This document shows, in pieces, positions 1-7,437 of a stretch of DNA of 10,829 nucleotides. Where the stretch lies: the NCBI GenBank assembly GCA_020344295.1, contig CP070819.1:992831-1003659 (forward strand). Direction: 5' to 3'. Each line of letters begins with the position of its first letter. The stretch's first letter is position 1. The notes below the pieces were generated by a model, which was given only the letters and a program-made list of their open reading frames with translations, had not been told where the DNA came from and did not search any database. The position numbers and the translations under genes were made by a program. Source of the stretch: Dehalococcoidia bacterium (lineage in GTDB: Bacteria; Chloroflexota; Dehalococcoidia; SZUA-161).

Positions 1-150
1 CGGGATCCTTTTAAACCTAATGATTATCACCATGAGGCTCAATACCGATACAGACAGCCGACGTTGCTAGTTGGATTCCCTAAACGCTTTTAGTATTATT
101 GATGAGAGGGTCAACTGTATAAAGCTGGGCCCTTAGAAACGGAGAAGGAA

Positions 151-714
151 ATGGTAGGTCAAACTTCCCTGCTGAATAGGATGGTACGTGCGGCGAAGTT
201 GGATGTAGATCTCTATGAGGAGGTGGAAGCGGACACCACCGCCAACGGCCAGGCGCTGGCCGCGGTGCTGATCGCCAGTCTGGCCGCCGGCATCGGATCG
301 GGCATCGCCGGTGTGAGGGTAGAGGGCGGGATGTGGTTCCTCTGGGGGCTGCTGATAGGAGTGTCCGTATCCCTGGCCGGATGGCTGATCTGGGCACTGT
401 TCGCCTACTGGCTGGGGACCACTGTATTCCGGGGTCCGGAGACACAGGCTACATATGGAGAGCTAATGCGGACGATAGGGTTTTCCAATTCACCCCGCGT
501 GCTCACCTTCTTTGTCTTCGTGCCGGGACTGGGGGGGATTCTCAGCTTTATAGTATCGGCATGGGCGCTGACGGCGGGCGTGATCGCGGTGAGGCAGGCG
601 CTGGACTTCTCCACCTGGAGGGCTTTGGGCACATGCATAGTGGGCTGGATTATCTATGTGCTCCTGGTCTTCCTGGTGACAGGACTGGTAATCGGAAGCA
701 GGGCCTTATTCTAA
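151..714 (+). CDS. Yip1-like integral membrane protein, function unknown
   Basis: 187-residue hydrophobic protein. A short amphipathic N-terminus (1-33) is followed by about four or five membrane segments, near residues 37-55, 62-92, 117-148 and 157-183. The segment around residues 102-118 (YGELMRTIGFSNSPRVL) and the later Ala-Leu-Asp-x-Ser-x-x-Arg-Ala pattern (150-158) resemble bacterial members of the Yip1 domain family, small multi-pass proteins of unknown biochemical role. The ATG start is supported by GGAG at 141-144, six bases upstream. It is the only clear plus-strand gene in the window and converges on the tRNA-Met gene. No signal peptide cleavage site, enzymatic motif or metal-binding motif is seen. 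The coding call is strong; the family assignment rests on hydrophobicity pattern and the short motif, so it is moderate. Confidence 0.8.
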   Translation: MVGQTSLLNRMVRAAKLDVDLYEEVEADTTANGQALAAVLIASLAAGIGSGIAGVRVEGGMWFLWGLLIGVSVSLAGWLIWALFAYWLGTTVFRGPETQATYGELMRTIGFSNSPRVLTFFVFVPGLGGILSFIVSAWALTAGVIAVRQALDFSTWRALGTCIVGWIIYVLLVFLVTGLVIGSRALF

Positions 715-745
715 GTCTTAATGTTAAAAGAAAAAGACAAACAAA

Positions 746-820
746 TGGTGGGCTCGGCAGGATTCGAACCTACGACCAATCGGTTATGAGCCGACCGCTC
801 TGCCGCTGAGCTACGAGCCC
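746..820 (-). tRNA. tRNA-Met (anticodon CAU, elongator type)
   Basis: The reverse complement folds as a complete cloverleaf: acceptor GGGCTCG/CGAGCCC, D stem GCTC/GAGC, anticodon stem GTCGG/CCGAT with loop CTCATAA (anticodon CAT), and T stem GTAGG/CCTGC with loop TTCGAAT. The discriminator base is A and the 3' CCA is encoded (746-748). The anticodon stem lacks the three G-C pairs typical of initiator tRNA, so this is elongator Met; a CAU tRNA modified to read Ile AUA cannot be fully excluded. It lies 23 bases after the thiolase stop on the same strand. A TATAAA-like box in that gap (833-838, minus strand) could be a -10, but no -35 is visible. A T-rich stretch follows the tRNA 3' end. Confidence 0.96.
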
Positions 821-843
821 ACTAAAGCTCAATTTATAAACTG

Positions 844-2001
844 TCAGTCCGCCAGCTCCAGCACCGTCGCCGCCCCCTGTCCCATCCCCACGCACATCGC
901 CGCCAGACCGTACCTCACCCGGCGGCGCGCCATCTCGTGGACCAGGGTGGTCACCAGCCTTGCGCCGGTGCAGCCCATCGGGTGCCCCAGGGCAACGGCG
1001 CCACCATTGGGATTCACCTTATCCCCGTCAATACCCAGCAACCTGGCTGCCACTATTGTAACCACTGCGAACGCTTCATTCAACTCCGCCACCCCGATGT
1101 CGGAAACATCCAGCCCTGCCCGCTCCAGCGCTTTTCGCGCTGCCTCCACCGCTCCCATCCCCATCAGCTTCGGGTCCACACCTGCTACAGCCATGGAGAC
1201 AACCCTGGCCTTCGGCTTCAGGCCGAGTTCCTCACACACCTCCTGCGCCATGAGCAATACGGCCACTGCCCCATCGCTCGCGGGCGAGGCGGTGGCCGCG
1301 GTGATCGTACCACCGGGCCGAGCGATAGGTTCTAGGGCAGCCATTATATCCAGCGAGGTGTAGGACCTCGGATTCTGGTCGCTGTCCACCAGCGTCTTCT
1401 CGCCGCTATCCGAGGTTACCTCGACGGGGACGATCTCGTCCCTGAACCTCCCCTCCTCCTGCGCGGCGATCGCCTTCCGGTGACTGCCCAGCGCGCAGTC
1501 CTCCTGCTCCTGCCGCGAGATGTTGAACATCTCGGCCAGGTTCTCGGCGGTCAGGCCCATCGACGAGGCCGACCGGTCCATGAAATCGAACCGCCTGGGG
1601 TTCAGGTCAGCCCCCGCCCCCTCGGGCAGGTGTGTCATGCTCTCGATACCCCCCGCGATGATAACATCGCCGCAGCCCGATATTATCGCCTGGGCGGCGC
1701 TGTGGATCGCCGTCATGCCGGAGGCGCACTGACGGTTGATGGTCTGGGCCGCCGCTTCGAAGGGCAGTCCCGCCATGATCGCGATGTACCGGGCCGCGTT
1801 CATCGCCTGCTCGCCGGTCTGGTTGGCGCAGCCCAGGATAACGTCCTCCACCCGGTGCGGGTCGATGCCGGTCCTTTTAGTCAACTCGCGGACAACGATG
1901 ACGCCGAGCTCATCGGAGCGGATGTCCTTGAACCAGCCCTTCTCCGGGTGCGCCCGCGCGATCGGGGTGCGCACCGCATCGATAATTACAGCCTCTCTCA
2001 T
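844..2001 (-). CDS. Thiolase (acetyl-CoA C-acyltransferase, FadA-like)
   Basis: 385 residues, full length for the thiolase family (about 390). Thiolases cleave 3-ketoacyl-CoA with CoA to give acetyl-CoA and a shortened acyl-CoA, or run in reverse as acetoacetyl-CoA synthases. The N-terminus (VIIDAVRTPI) is canonical. The acylated cysteine is C92 in NRQCASG; the catalytic His is H340 in GGAVALGHPMGCTGAR; the second cysteine is C370 in CVGMGQGAA. The sequence RSDELGVIVVREL and the NQTGEQAMNAAR segment fit FadA-type degradative thiolases more than biosynthetic ones, but substrate length cannot be read from sequence. The ATG start has only a weak upstream AGGT. No FadB-type partner is visible; downstream lies tRNA-Met, upstream a 238-base gap. 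It is markedly richer in G+C than its neighbours (43 of 60 at 1441-1500, 42 of 60 at 1801-1860). Confidence 0.95.
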   Translation of the reverse strand: MREAVIIDAVRTPIARAHPEKGWFKDIRSDELGVIVVRELTKRTGIDPHRVEDVILGCANQTGEQAMNAARYIAIMAGLPFEAAAQTINRQCASGMTAIHSAAQAIISGCGDVIIAGGIESMTHLPEGAGADLNPRRFDFMDRSASSMGLTAENLAEMFNISRQEQEDCALGSHRKAIAAQEEGRFRDEIVPVEVTSDSGEKTLVDSDQNPRSYTSLDIMAALEPIARPGGTITAATASPASDGAVAVLLMAQEVCEELGLKPKARVVSMAVAGVDPKLMGMGAVEAARKALERAGLDVSDIGVAELNEAFAVVTIVAARLLGIDGDKVNPNGGAVALGHPMGCTGARLVTTLVHEMARRRVRYGLAAMCVGMGQGAATVLELAD

Positions 2002-2239
2002 AAAGTACTACCTAAATCATGCAGGCTTATTGTAAATCGGTGATGGGCAAGCTGCAAGGCGATCTGCCCTCCCACCCGCCAATAGATGTTTTCGGGAGCT
2101 TCGCCCCCGTACCCCCGGATAGCATATGTCGTGATGGGAAGCATGACACTACAGGGTTACCCGTCTGTCCAGGATAGTGGTGTTAGGAAAAAAAGTGCGG
2201 GCATATAGGGTTTCGGTACAGTCGCGGGTCGCTTGCCTG

Positions 2240-3178
2240 CTAATCGTCTTTGGATCGCCGGGCTAGATCCCGGTAATATTCGGCGGTCTGCGCTATGCCC
2301 TCCTTGAGCGAGAGCCGTGGGCTCCAGCCGAGCTCCTGTCGGGCTTTGCTGCATTCGAGTGCGATGCGGTAGACCTCGCCCTTCCGTACCGGGGCGTAGT
2401 TCGGGGAACCGTTATACCCCAGGACTTCGGCCAGGGTATCGAAGATCCGCTGGTCGGAGGTCTCCACCCCTGTACCGATGTTGAGTATGGTGTTCGTCCC
2501 TCTCTCGAGAGCCAGGATGTTGGCCTCCGTAGCGTCCGAGACGTGTACGTAATCCCGGGTTTTATCACCCGAGCCGAAGATGGTGGGCTGCTGTCCGGTA
2601 AGCATCTGTGTAGCGAAGATCGCCACCACCCCGGCTTCACCGTAGGGATTTTGCCGTGGGCCATAAACGTTGGCATATCTCAATATAACGTGATCGATCC
2701 CGTGCAGCGTATGATAGAGGTAGAGGTAGTGCTCCACAGTATGCTTCGATACACCGTACTGCGCTACGGGATTAATCGGGTGGTTCTCATCGGCAGGGAG
2801 ATATTCCGCCTCACCGTATATCGCTCCCCCGGTAGATGCGTATATGATCCTTTTCACGCCGGACTGGACGCAGTTGGTGATCAGATTCAGGCTTCCCAGT
2901 ATATTGTCCTCGGCATCGGCGATGGGGTCGTCCCCAGACTTGCTCACATCTATCTGTGCGGCGTGGTGGTTCACCACATCAGGCCTCTCGTTCTGGAATA
3001 CAGTGGAAAGATCTTTACCACGGATGCTGAGTTCATGGAATTTAGCTTTGGGGTTGAGGTTACGCTTGAAGCCGGTGGAGAGGTTGTCGACTACTATGAC
3101 ATCGTGGCCGAGGTCGATATAGGCATCAACAACGTTGGAGCCGATGAATCCCGCGCCACCGGTGACCAGAATCTTCAA
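2240..3178 (-). CDS. galE: NAD-dependent epimerase of the UDP-glucose/UDP-GlcNAc 4-epimerase family
   Basis: 312-residue extended short-chain dehydrogenase/reductase. The Rossmann nucleotide-binding motif is GGAGFIG (7-13), with D31 at the end of strand 2 favouring NAD. The catalytic residues are the Ser/Thr at 115-116 in ASTGGAIYGE and Y141xxxK145 (YGVSK). RYANVYGPRQ (167-176) and RDYVHVSDA (208-216) are the usual substrate-side motifs of GalE-like epimerases. The length matches the short form (about 310) common in archaea and Chloroflexota. The start is TTG, fixed by a GGAGG site five bases upstream; the frame then begins KILVTGGAG as expected. It is the last gene of the glm operon, 23 bases after glmS. 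Context suggests epimerisation of UDP-GlcNAc or UDP-Glc, but specificity cannot be decided; a related dehydratase is less likely. Confidence 0.92.
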   Translation of the reverse strand: MKILVTGGAGFIGSNVVDAYIDLGHDVIVVDNLSTGFKRNLNPKAKFHELSIRGKDLSTVFQNERPDVVNHHAAQIDVSKSGDDPIADAEDNILGSLNLITNCVQSGVKRIIYASTGGAIYGEAEYLPADENHPINPVAQYGVSKHTVEHYLYLYHTLHGIDHVILRYANVYGPRQNPYGEAGVVAIFATQMLTGQQPTIFGSGDKTRDYVHVSDATEANILALERGTNTILNIGTGVETSDQRIFDTLAEVLGYNGSPNYAPVRKGEVYRIALECSKARQELGWSPRLSLKEGIAQTAEYYRDLARRSKDD

Positions 3179-3183
3179 GCTTT

Positions 3184-3188
3184 CCTCC
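3184..3188 (-). promoter_or_regulatory. Ribosome binding site deciding a TTG start (galE-like)
   Basis: The minus strand reads GGAGG five bases before TTG (3176-3178). No ATG or GTG nearby gives the canonical KILVTGGAGFIG N-terminus, so this site and the protein alignment together select the TTG start. Confidence 0.8.
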
Positions 3189-3201
3189 GTTGTACTTCGA
3201 T

Positions 3202-4989
3202 CTACTCCACAGTGACGCTTTTAGCCAGGTTTCGCGGCATGTCGATGGAGCACCCTCTCTCTTTCGCCGTGTAGTAGGCGAGCAGGTGCAGGGCGACCAC
3301 AGCCGTAGTCGGTGCGAACAGGGGGTCTACGCTTGGAATCCTAATGACGGCGTCGACATATTTCCCGATCTCATCATCCCCGTCCTCAGCGATGGCGACA
3401 ACCGGCGATTCCCTCGCCTTGATCTCCTTGATGTTGGCTAGAATGGTCTCGTATGTATTGTCCCTGGTAGCGATGGCGATAACCGGCGTCTCCGGTGTCA
3501 GCAGGGCGAAGGGCCCGTGTTTGAGCTCTCCCGCCGCGTAGCCCTCGGCATGAATGTAGGCGATTTCCTTGACCTTTAGTGCTCCTTCGAGAGCGACCGG
3601 ATAGCTGATGCCCCGGGCCACGAAGAAGGCGTTCTCATACCCTGCGAGGTACCTACCCTGCTCGGCGATATCCTCTTCCCTGTTCAGGATCTCATGGATC
3701 TTGTTGGGCAGCTGCCTCAGCTCCGCGATCAGACTTGCCCGTGAGCGTACATCGATAGATGACCGGGAGAGGGCGAAAAGATAGAGCATCACCAATTGTG
3801 CGACGAAGCTCTTGGTGGCAGCCACGCTTATCTCGGGGCCTGCCTTTATGTAAAGCACATCGTCTGCGATACGGGCGGCACTGCTGCCGACCACGTTTGT
3901 GATTACCAGCGTGTAGCAGCCCAGCTCTTTGGCCTTCTTCAATGCCTTCATACAGTCAGCGGTCTCCCCCGATTGGGTGATAACCATGACTAGCGTGTTG
4001 CCCAGCACTGATTCCGAATAGTTAAACTCCGAAGCTATATCCACAGTGACCGGCACCTGCGTCAGTTTCTGAATAACGTGTTTCCCTATCAGTGCGGCAT
4101 GGTAGGATGTCCCGCAGGCGAGAATCAGGATGTTGCTGAACCCCATCTCCTTATTCTTCAGGCCCAGCTCTACCTCGGACTCCAGCGCGGAGATATGGCC
4201 TGCGAAGGTATTGCGGATCACCTTCGGCTGCTCATGAATCTCTTTGATCATAAAGTGCTCGTAGCCTGCCTTCTGGGCTTCTTCCACGGTCCAAGGAACT
4301 CTGTCTTCGACCCTCGTGACTCGCTCGTTGTTATTCGTAATGCTGATACCTTGTTTGGTAATGGCGGCCAGGTCACCATCTTCTAAATATATGACCCTGT
4401 CCGTGTAGTCCAGTACTGCAGGAACGTCAGAGGCAACGAAGTATTCGCCGTCTCCAATCCCAATTATCAAGGGGCTGTCCTTTCGGGAAAGGATCAGTTC
4501 TCCGCTGTCCGCGTGTATTGTGATGAAAGCGTACGATCCCGTTATTTCATTAAGAGCCCGTGAAACAGCCTGCTCCAAATTCCTGTCGTAATATTTCTCG
4601 ATCAGGTGCGGTATTACCTCGGTATCGGTCTCAGAGCTGAAAACATGGCCTTCGCCAGTAAGTTGTTCCCTGAGTTGCATGTAGTTCTCGATCACACCGT
4701 TATGTACGACTGCGATCTTGCCGCTACAATCAGAGTGGGGGTGGGCATTTACTTCCGAAGGTTTACCGTGAGTGGCCCACCTGGTATGTCCGATGCCGAT
4801 TACGCTGTCGTTCGGTTGCAGGCTTTTTTCAAGTGCTTCAATCCTCACAGCATCCTTATATATCTCGGTGTAGCCACCCAAAAGGGCGATACCGCAGGAA
4901 TCATATCCTCGGTACTCCAGCCGCTTCAGGCAGTTTATCAGAACCGGCTGAGCCGCCCTTTCCCCTATGTAGCCAACTATGCCGCACAT
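3202..4989 (-). CDS. glmS: Glutamine--fructose-6-phosphate aminotransferase (isomerizing)
   Basis: 595 residues (E. coli GlmS has 609). Cytosolic enzyme that converts fructose-6-phosphate and glutamine to glucosamine-6-phosphate and glutamate, the entry step to UDP-GlcNAc. The N-terminal class II glutaminase domain starts MCGIVGYIG with nucleophile C2, then HTRWATHG (R70), HNG (N97-G98) and SETDTE (D122). Two SIS sugar-isomerase domains follow: ACGTSYHA (C292) and TQSGETAD (339-346) in the first, and in the second K472, E475 and H491 in the KEIAYIHAEGYAAGELKHGP region. The C-terminus NLAKSVTVE carries the conserved Lys (K590). All these match E. coli catalytic positions by spacing. The ATG lies two bases after the upstream gene's TAA with no clear Shine-Dalgarno site, suggesting translational coupling. 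No room exists for a glmS ribozyme leader. Confidence 0.98.
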   Translation of the reverse strand: MCGIVGYIGERAAQPVLINCLKRLEYRGYDSCGIALLGGYTEIYKDAVRIEALEKSLQPNDSVIGIGHTRWATHGKPSEVNAHPHSDCSGKIAVVHNGVIENYMQLREQLTGEGHVFSSETDTEVIPHLIEKYYDRNLEQAVSRALNEITGSYAFITIHADSGELILSRKDSPLIIGIGDGEYFVASDVPAVLDYTDRVIYLEDGDLAAITKQGISITNNNERVTRVEDRVPWTVEEAQKAGYEHFMIKEIHEQPKVIRNTFAGHISALESEVELGLKNKEMGFSNILILACGTSYHAALIGKHVIQKLTQVPVTVDIASEFNYSESVLGNTLVMVITQSGETADCMKALKKAKELGCYTLVITNVVGSSAARIADDVLYIKAGPEISVAATKSFVAQLVMLYLFALSRSSIDVRSRASLIAELRQLPNKIHEILNREEDIAEQGRYLAGYENAFFVARGISYPVALEGALKVKEIAYIHAEGYAAGELKHGPFALLTPETPVIAIATRDNTYETILANIKEIKARESPVVAIAEDGDDEIGKYVDAVIRIPSVDPLFAPTTAVVALHLLAYYTAKERGCSIDMPRNLAKSVTVE

Positions 4990-4991
4990 GA

Positions 4992-6176
4992 TTACATTAA
5001 CAGGCTTTCGTCAGGAATGCTTGTCTCGAGCGTCCTTAAAGCCATGATCCGGCTGCGGTTGCCGATAATGATGCCGGAGGAAGCTACTACATTGCTTCCA
5101 ATGATACAATGCTCACCGGGCATAGCCCCGATTTGTACCCGGTGATACTCATCGTCGATCCTGATCTCCGTTTCGTCCGATTGGGTGATAAAGTGCCCTT
5201 TTACCCGGCATCCCCGGTCAATGATCGAGTCCTGGACATGAGAGCTGGCACCGATCTCCACACCATCGGCCAGTATGCTGTTGTCGATCGTGGTAAAAGG
5301 TGAGATACAGACAGTGTCACCTATGCTGGTAGATGGCAGAACGCATACGCTGGGCCCGATTTCACAGTTCTTACCGATGGTGACCGGGCCTACGATATAG
5401 GAGTTCGATCTGATTATTGTGCCCTCGCCTACGGAGACTAGGCCTTTTATATTAACTCCGTTTTCAATAGAACCTCCAGTCGAGGGTGAAATATTGGCCA
5501 GTGCGGAATCATTCAGCCGGAGCATGTCCCAAGGGTAGACGACGTCGAGCCAATCGCCGGTGGCCTCGCAGACCCTGACCTCCTGTCCAAGGCCTATCAT
5601 GTTCAAGATCACCGAAGTCAGGTCGGTCTCCTGATCTATCTGATCGAAGATATCATCGCCGAAAGCATAAATGCCAGTGTTCACCAGGTGGCTGAGGGCT
5701 TCCCTGGGCTTCTCTATGATGCTGGTTACAGCCCCATCTTGGGCCTCGATTACGCCGTATTTGGAGACGAATTCCTGCTCCTTGACAAGGATAGTGGTCA
5801 CCTTGGCCCTAGTTAATTCGGCGATTGTTTCCGGCTCAATGATATTATCCCCGGAGAGTGTGAGGAACATGCCATTCACTCTATCCTTCACCTGCTTGAG
5901 CGCATGAGCAGTGCCTAGCTGCTGTTTCTGCTCGATATAGTCGATATCCACGCCAAATTGTTCACCGGCGCCGAAGTAGTCGATCACTTGGTCTTTGCGG
6001 TAGCCCACCACAACCAGGATTTTGCGAACCCCGTTCACTGCAGCAGATTCGATTACATACCTTAATATGGGCTTATTGGCGATGGGTATCATGACTTTGG
6101 GCTTGGATGCAGTGAACGGCCTCAGTCTTTGCCCCTCTCCTGCAGCGAGGATGACAGCCTGTTCTATTCTTTCCAC
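4992..6176 (-). CDS. GlmU-like sugar-1-phosphate nucleotidyltransferase with diverged left-handed beta-helix domain
   Basis: 394 residues. An N-terminal nucleotidyltransferase domain (about 1-230) carries the signature AAGEGQRLRP (11-20) with KPKVM (25-29), QLGTAHAL (86-93), the metal-site Asp in LSGDN (110) and EKPREAL...NTGIY (155-170). The C-terminal half is a left-handed beta-helix with hexapeptide repeats (about 238-380). It is clearly a paralogue of the next gene upstream (shared PIANKP, RSNSYIVGPV, GKNCEIGP-type segments) but its C-terminus differs: the HxxY and GAGT..AN acetyltransferase residues are not conserved and a segment 331-357 interrupts the helix. It probably transfers UMP or dTMP to a sugar-1-phosphate; acetylation is doubtful. 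The start is GTG, set by GGAGGG five bases upstream. It lies 58 bases after its paralogue and two bases before glmS. Confidence 0.9.
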   Translation of the reverse strand: MERIEQAVILAAGEGQRLRPFTASKPKVMIPIANKPILRYVIESAAVNGVRKILVVVGYRKDQVIDYFGAGEQFGVDIDYIEQKQQLGTAHALKQVKDRVNGMFLTLSGDNIIEPETIAELTRAKVTTILVKEQEFVSKYGVIEAQDGAVTSIIEKPREALSHLVNTGIYAFGDDIFDQIDQETDLTSVILNMIGLGQEVRVCEATGDWLDVVYPWDMLRLNDSALANISPSTGGSIENGVNIKGLVSVGEGTIIRSNSYIVGPVTIGKNCEIGPSVCVLPSTSIGDTVCISPFTTIDNSILADGVEIGASSHVQDSIIDRGCRVKGHFITQSDETEIRIDDEYHRVQIGAMPGEHCIIGSNVVASSGIIIGNRSRIMALRTLETSIPDESLLM

Positions 6177-6181
6177 GATTT

Positions 6182-6187
6182 CCCTCC
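6182..6187 (-). promoter_or_regulatory. Ribosome binding site deciding a GTG start
   Basis: The minus strand reads GGAGGG five bases before GTG (6174-6176) of the second nucleotidyltransferase gene. The gene therefore begins MERIEQAVILAAGEG, a normal N-terminus for this family, without any ATG. Confidence 0.8.
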
Positions 6188-6234
6188 GTCATTCTACATC
6201 GTAAACCAAGCTGATCAATCCGGCATCCATTTCA

Positions 6235-7437
6235 CTACAATATCCTTGAATTGGGCAGTATTACGCCGTTGGCTATGGCACCGGGCCCGATGAAGCTGTG
6301 ATCTCCAATCGTACTGCCCACGTTGATGCTTGCATTGATACCCGTCTGAACGCCGCCGCCGACTATAGCGCCCAGTTTGCGCCTCCCGGTATTGATATCG
6401 GCAACAGTGATGTTTGCATGGTCCAGTCGCAGGTTTGCGATCTTCGTGCCAGCGCCGAAGTTACATCCTTCCCCTATTACGCTATCGCCCACATAGTTGT
6501 GGTGAGGGAGTTTGCTGTTGCGCATAACTATCGAGTTCTTCACTTCCACAGCGCCGCCTACGTGGCAGTTGTCACCGATGGCAGTGCTGGGGCGGATATA
6601 GCAGTTGGGACCTATCTCGCAATTCTCACCGATTACGACCGGCCCCACGATGTAAGAGTTGGAACGTACCACGGTCCCTGCCCCTATGGCCACAGTCCCC
6701 TTCAGAACTACGTTCTCTTCGACCTCACCTTGATTTACTGCATTGACCTTTGTCATGAGCGCTTCGTTAGCCTCAAGCAGGTCCCATGGATAGCTGACAT
6801 CGAGCCAGCTGTCGATTTTCACCCACGAAAGGTCTTGTCCCTCTTTTATTAGCATCTCGAGGGAATCGGTCAGTTCGTATTCTCCACGCCGTGATTCCCG
6901 TGTCTTGTCTATGGCGGGGAATATATCCCCTGTCAGCAGATATATGCCAGTGTTAGCCAGATTTGACGGTGGTTTTTCCACTTTCTCATAGATACCCACG
7001 ACTTTGTCGCCGTCTATCTCAACTACTCCGAGATCTCTAGTATCTTCCGCCTCCACCAGGCTCATGGTGATGCATTTACTTGCCATCACTTTCTCGATAT
7101 CCGATATGGCGGCAACTATATCGCCGTTCGCCAAAATGAATCTATCGCCTACCAGTCGTTCAACGAGTTTAACAGCGTGCGCTGTCCCGAGCTGCTTCCT
7201 CTGCGTTACGTATTCAGTCCTTACACCCCATTTGTGGCCATCGCCAAAGTGTTCCCGTATCGTCTCTCCATGATAACCGACAACGAAGATGAAATCGCTG
7301 ATCCCTGCTTCCTTCATCTGAACTAGAAGGTGCTCCATGATGGGTTTATTGGCGATGGGCAGCATGACCTTGGGCCTGGTAAAGGTCAATGGATGCATTC
7401 TCTTGCCTTCACCCGCTGCAAGTATGACTGCTTTCAC
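6235..7437 (-). CDS. glmU: Bifunctional GlcNAc-1-P uridylyltransferase/GlcN-1-P acetyltransferase, archaeal GlmU type
   Basis: 400 residues from the chosen start. Expected role: acetylate GlcN-1-P with acetyl-CoA, then couple GlcNAc-1-P to UTP to give UDP-GlcNAc. The nucleotidyltransferase domain (1-230) has MKAVILAAGEGKR, RPKVMLPIANKP (21-32), QLGTAHAV (82-89), NGD (104-106) and EKPPSN...NTGIY (154-166). The left-handed beta-helix (about 243-400) contains PHHNYVGDS (H312, Y315) and NFGAGTKIAN (N335), which match by spacing E. coli GlmU H363, Y366 and N386 of the acetyltransferase site. The next expected Lys (N+6, E. coli K392) is Ala341. The GTG at 7435-7437 overlaps the glmM stop by 4 bases (GTGA) and gives the canonical N-terminus; an in-frame GTG at 7467 would add ten residues but places its GGA too close. 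Specificity is inferred from family and operon. Confidence 0.9.
   Translation of the reverse strand: MKAVILAAGEGKRMHPLTFTRPKVMLPIANKPIMEHLLVQMKEAGISDFIFVVGYHGETIREHFGDGHKWGVRTEYVTQRKQLGTAHAVKLVERLVGDRFILANGDIVAAISDIEKVMASKCITMSLVEAEDTRDLGVVEIDGDKVVGIYEKVEKPPSNLANTGIYLLTGDIFPAIDKTRESRRGEYELTDSLEMLIKEGQDLSWVKIDSWLDVSYPWDLLEANEALMTKVNAVNQGEVEENVVLKGTVAIGAGTVVRSNSYIVGPVVIGENCEIGPNCYIRPSTAIGDNCHVGGAVEVKNSIVMRNSKLPHHNYVGDSVIGEGCNFGAGTKIANLRLDHANITVADINTGRRKLGAIVGGGVQTGINASINVGSTIGDHSFIGPGAIANGVILPNSRIL

Noticed and set aside
96..123. TTATTG ... TATAAA promoter-like pair upstream of the Yip1-like gene
   Set aside because: The -35 box matches poorly; the TATAAA alone in AT-rich sequence is not enough to call a promoter.
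333..809. Plus-strand frame ending in a GGLGRIRTYDQSVMSRPLCR-like tail
   Set aside because: The tail is the antisense of tRNA-Met and the body overlaps the Yip1-like gene in another frame; no independent coding support.
2093..2109. Seven-bp GC hairpin in the gap between thiolase and the epimerase gene
   Set aside because: No T run follows on either strand and it contains a G-T pair; too weak to call a terminator. Nothing else convincing was found in 2002-2239.
4990..4991. Possible glmS ribozyme or other leader RNA
   Set aside because: Only two bases separate glmS from the upstream gene, leaving no leader, and no ribozyme core was recognised.
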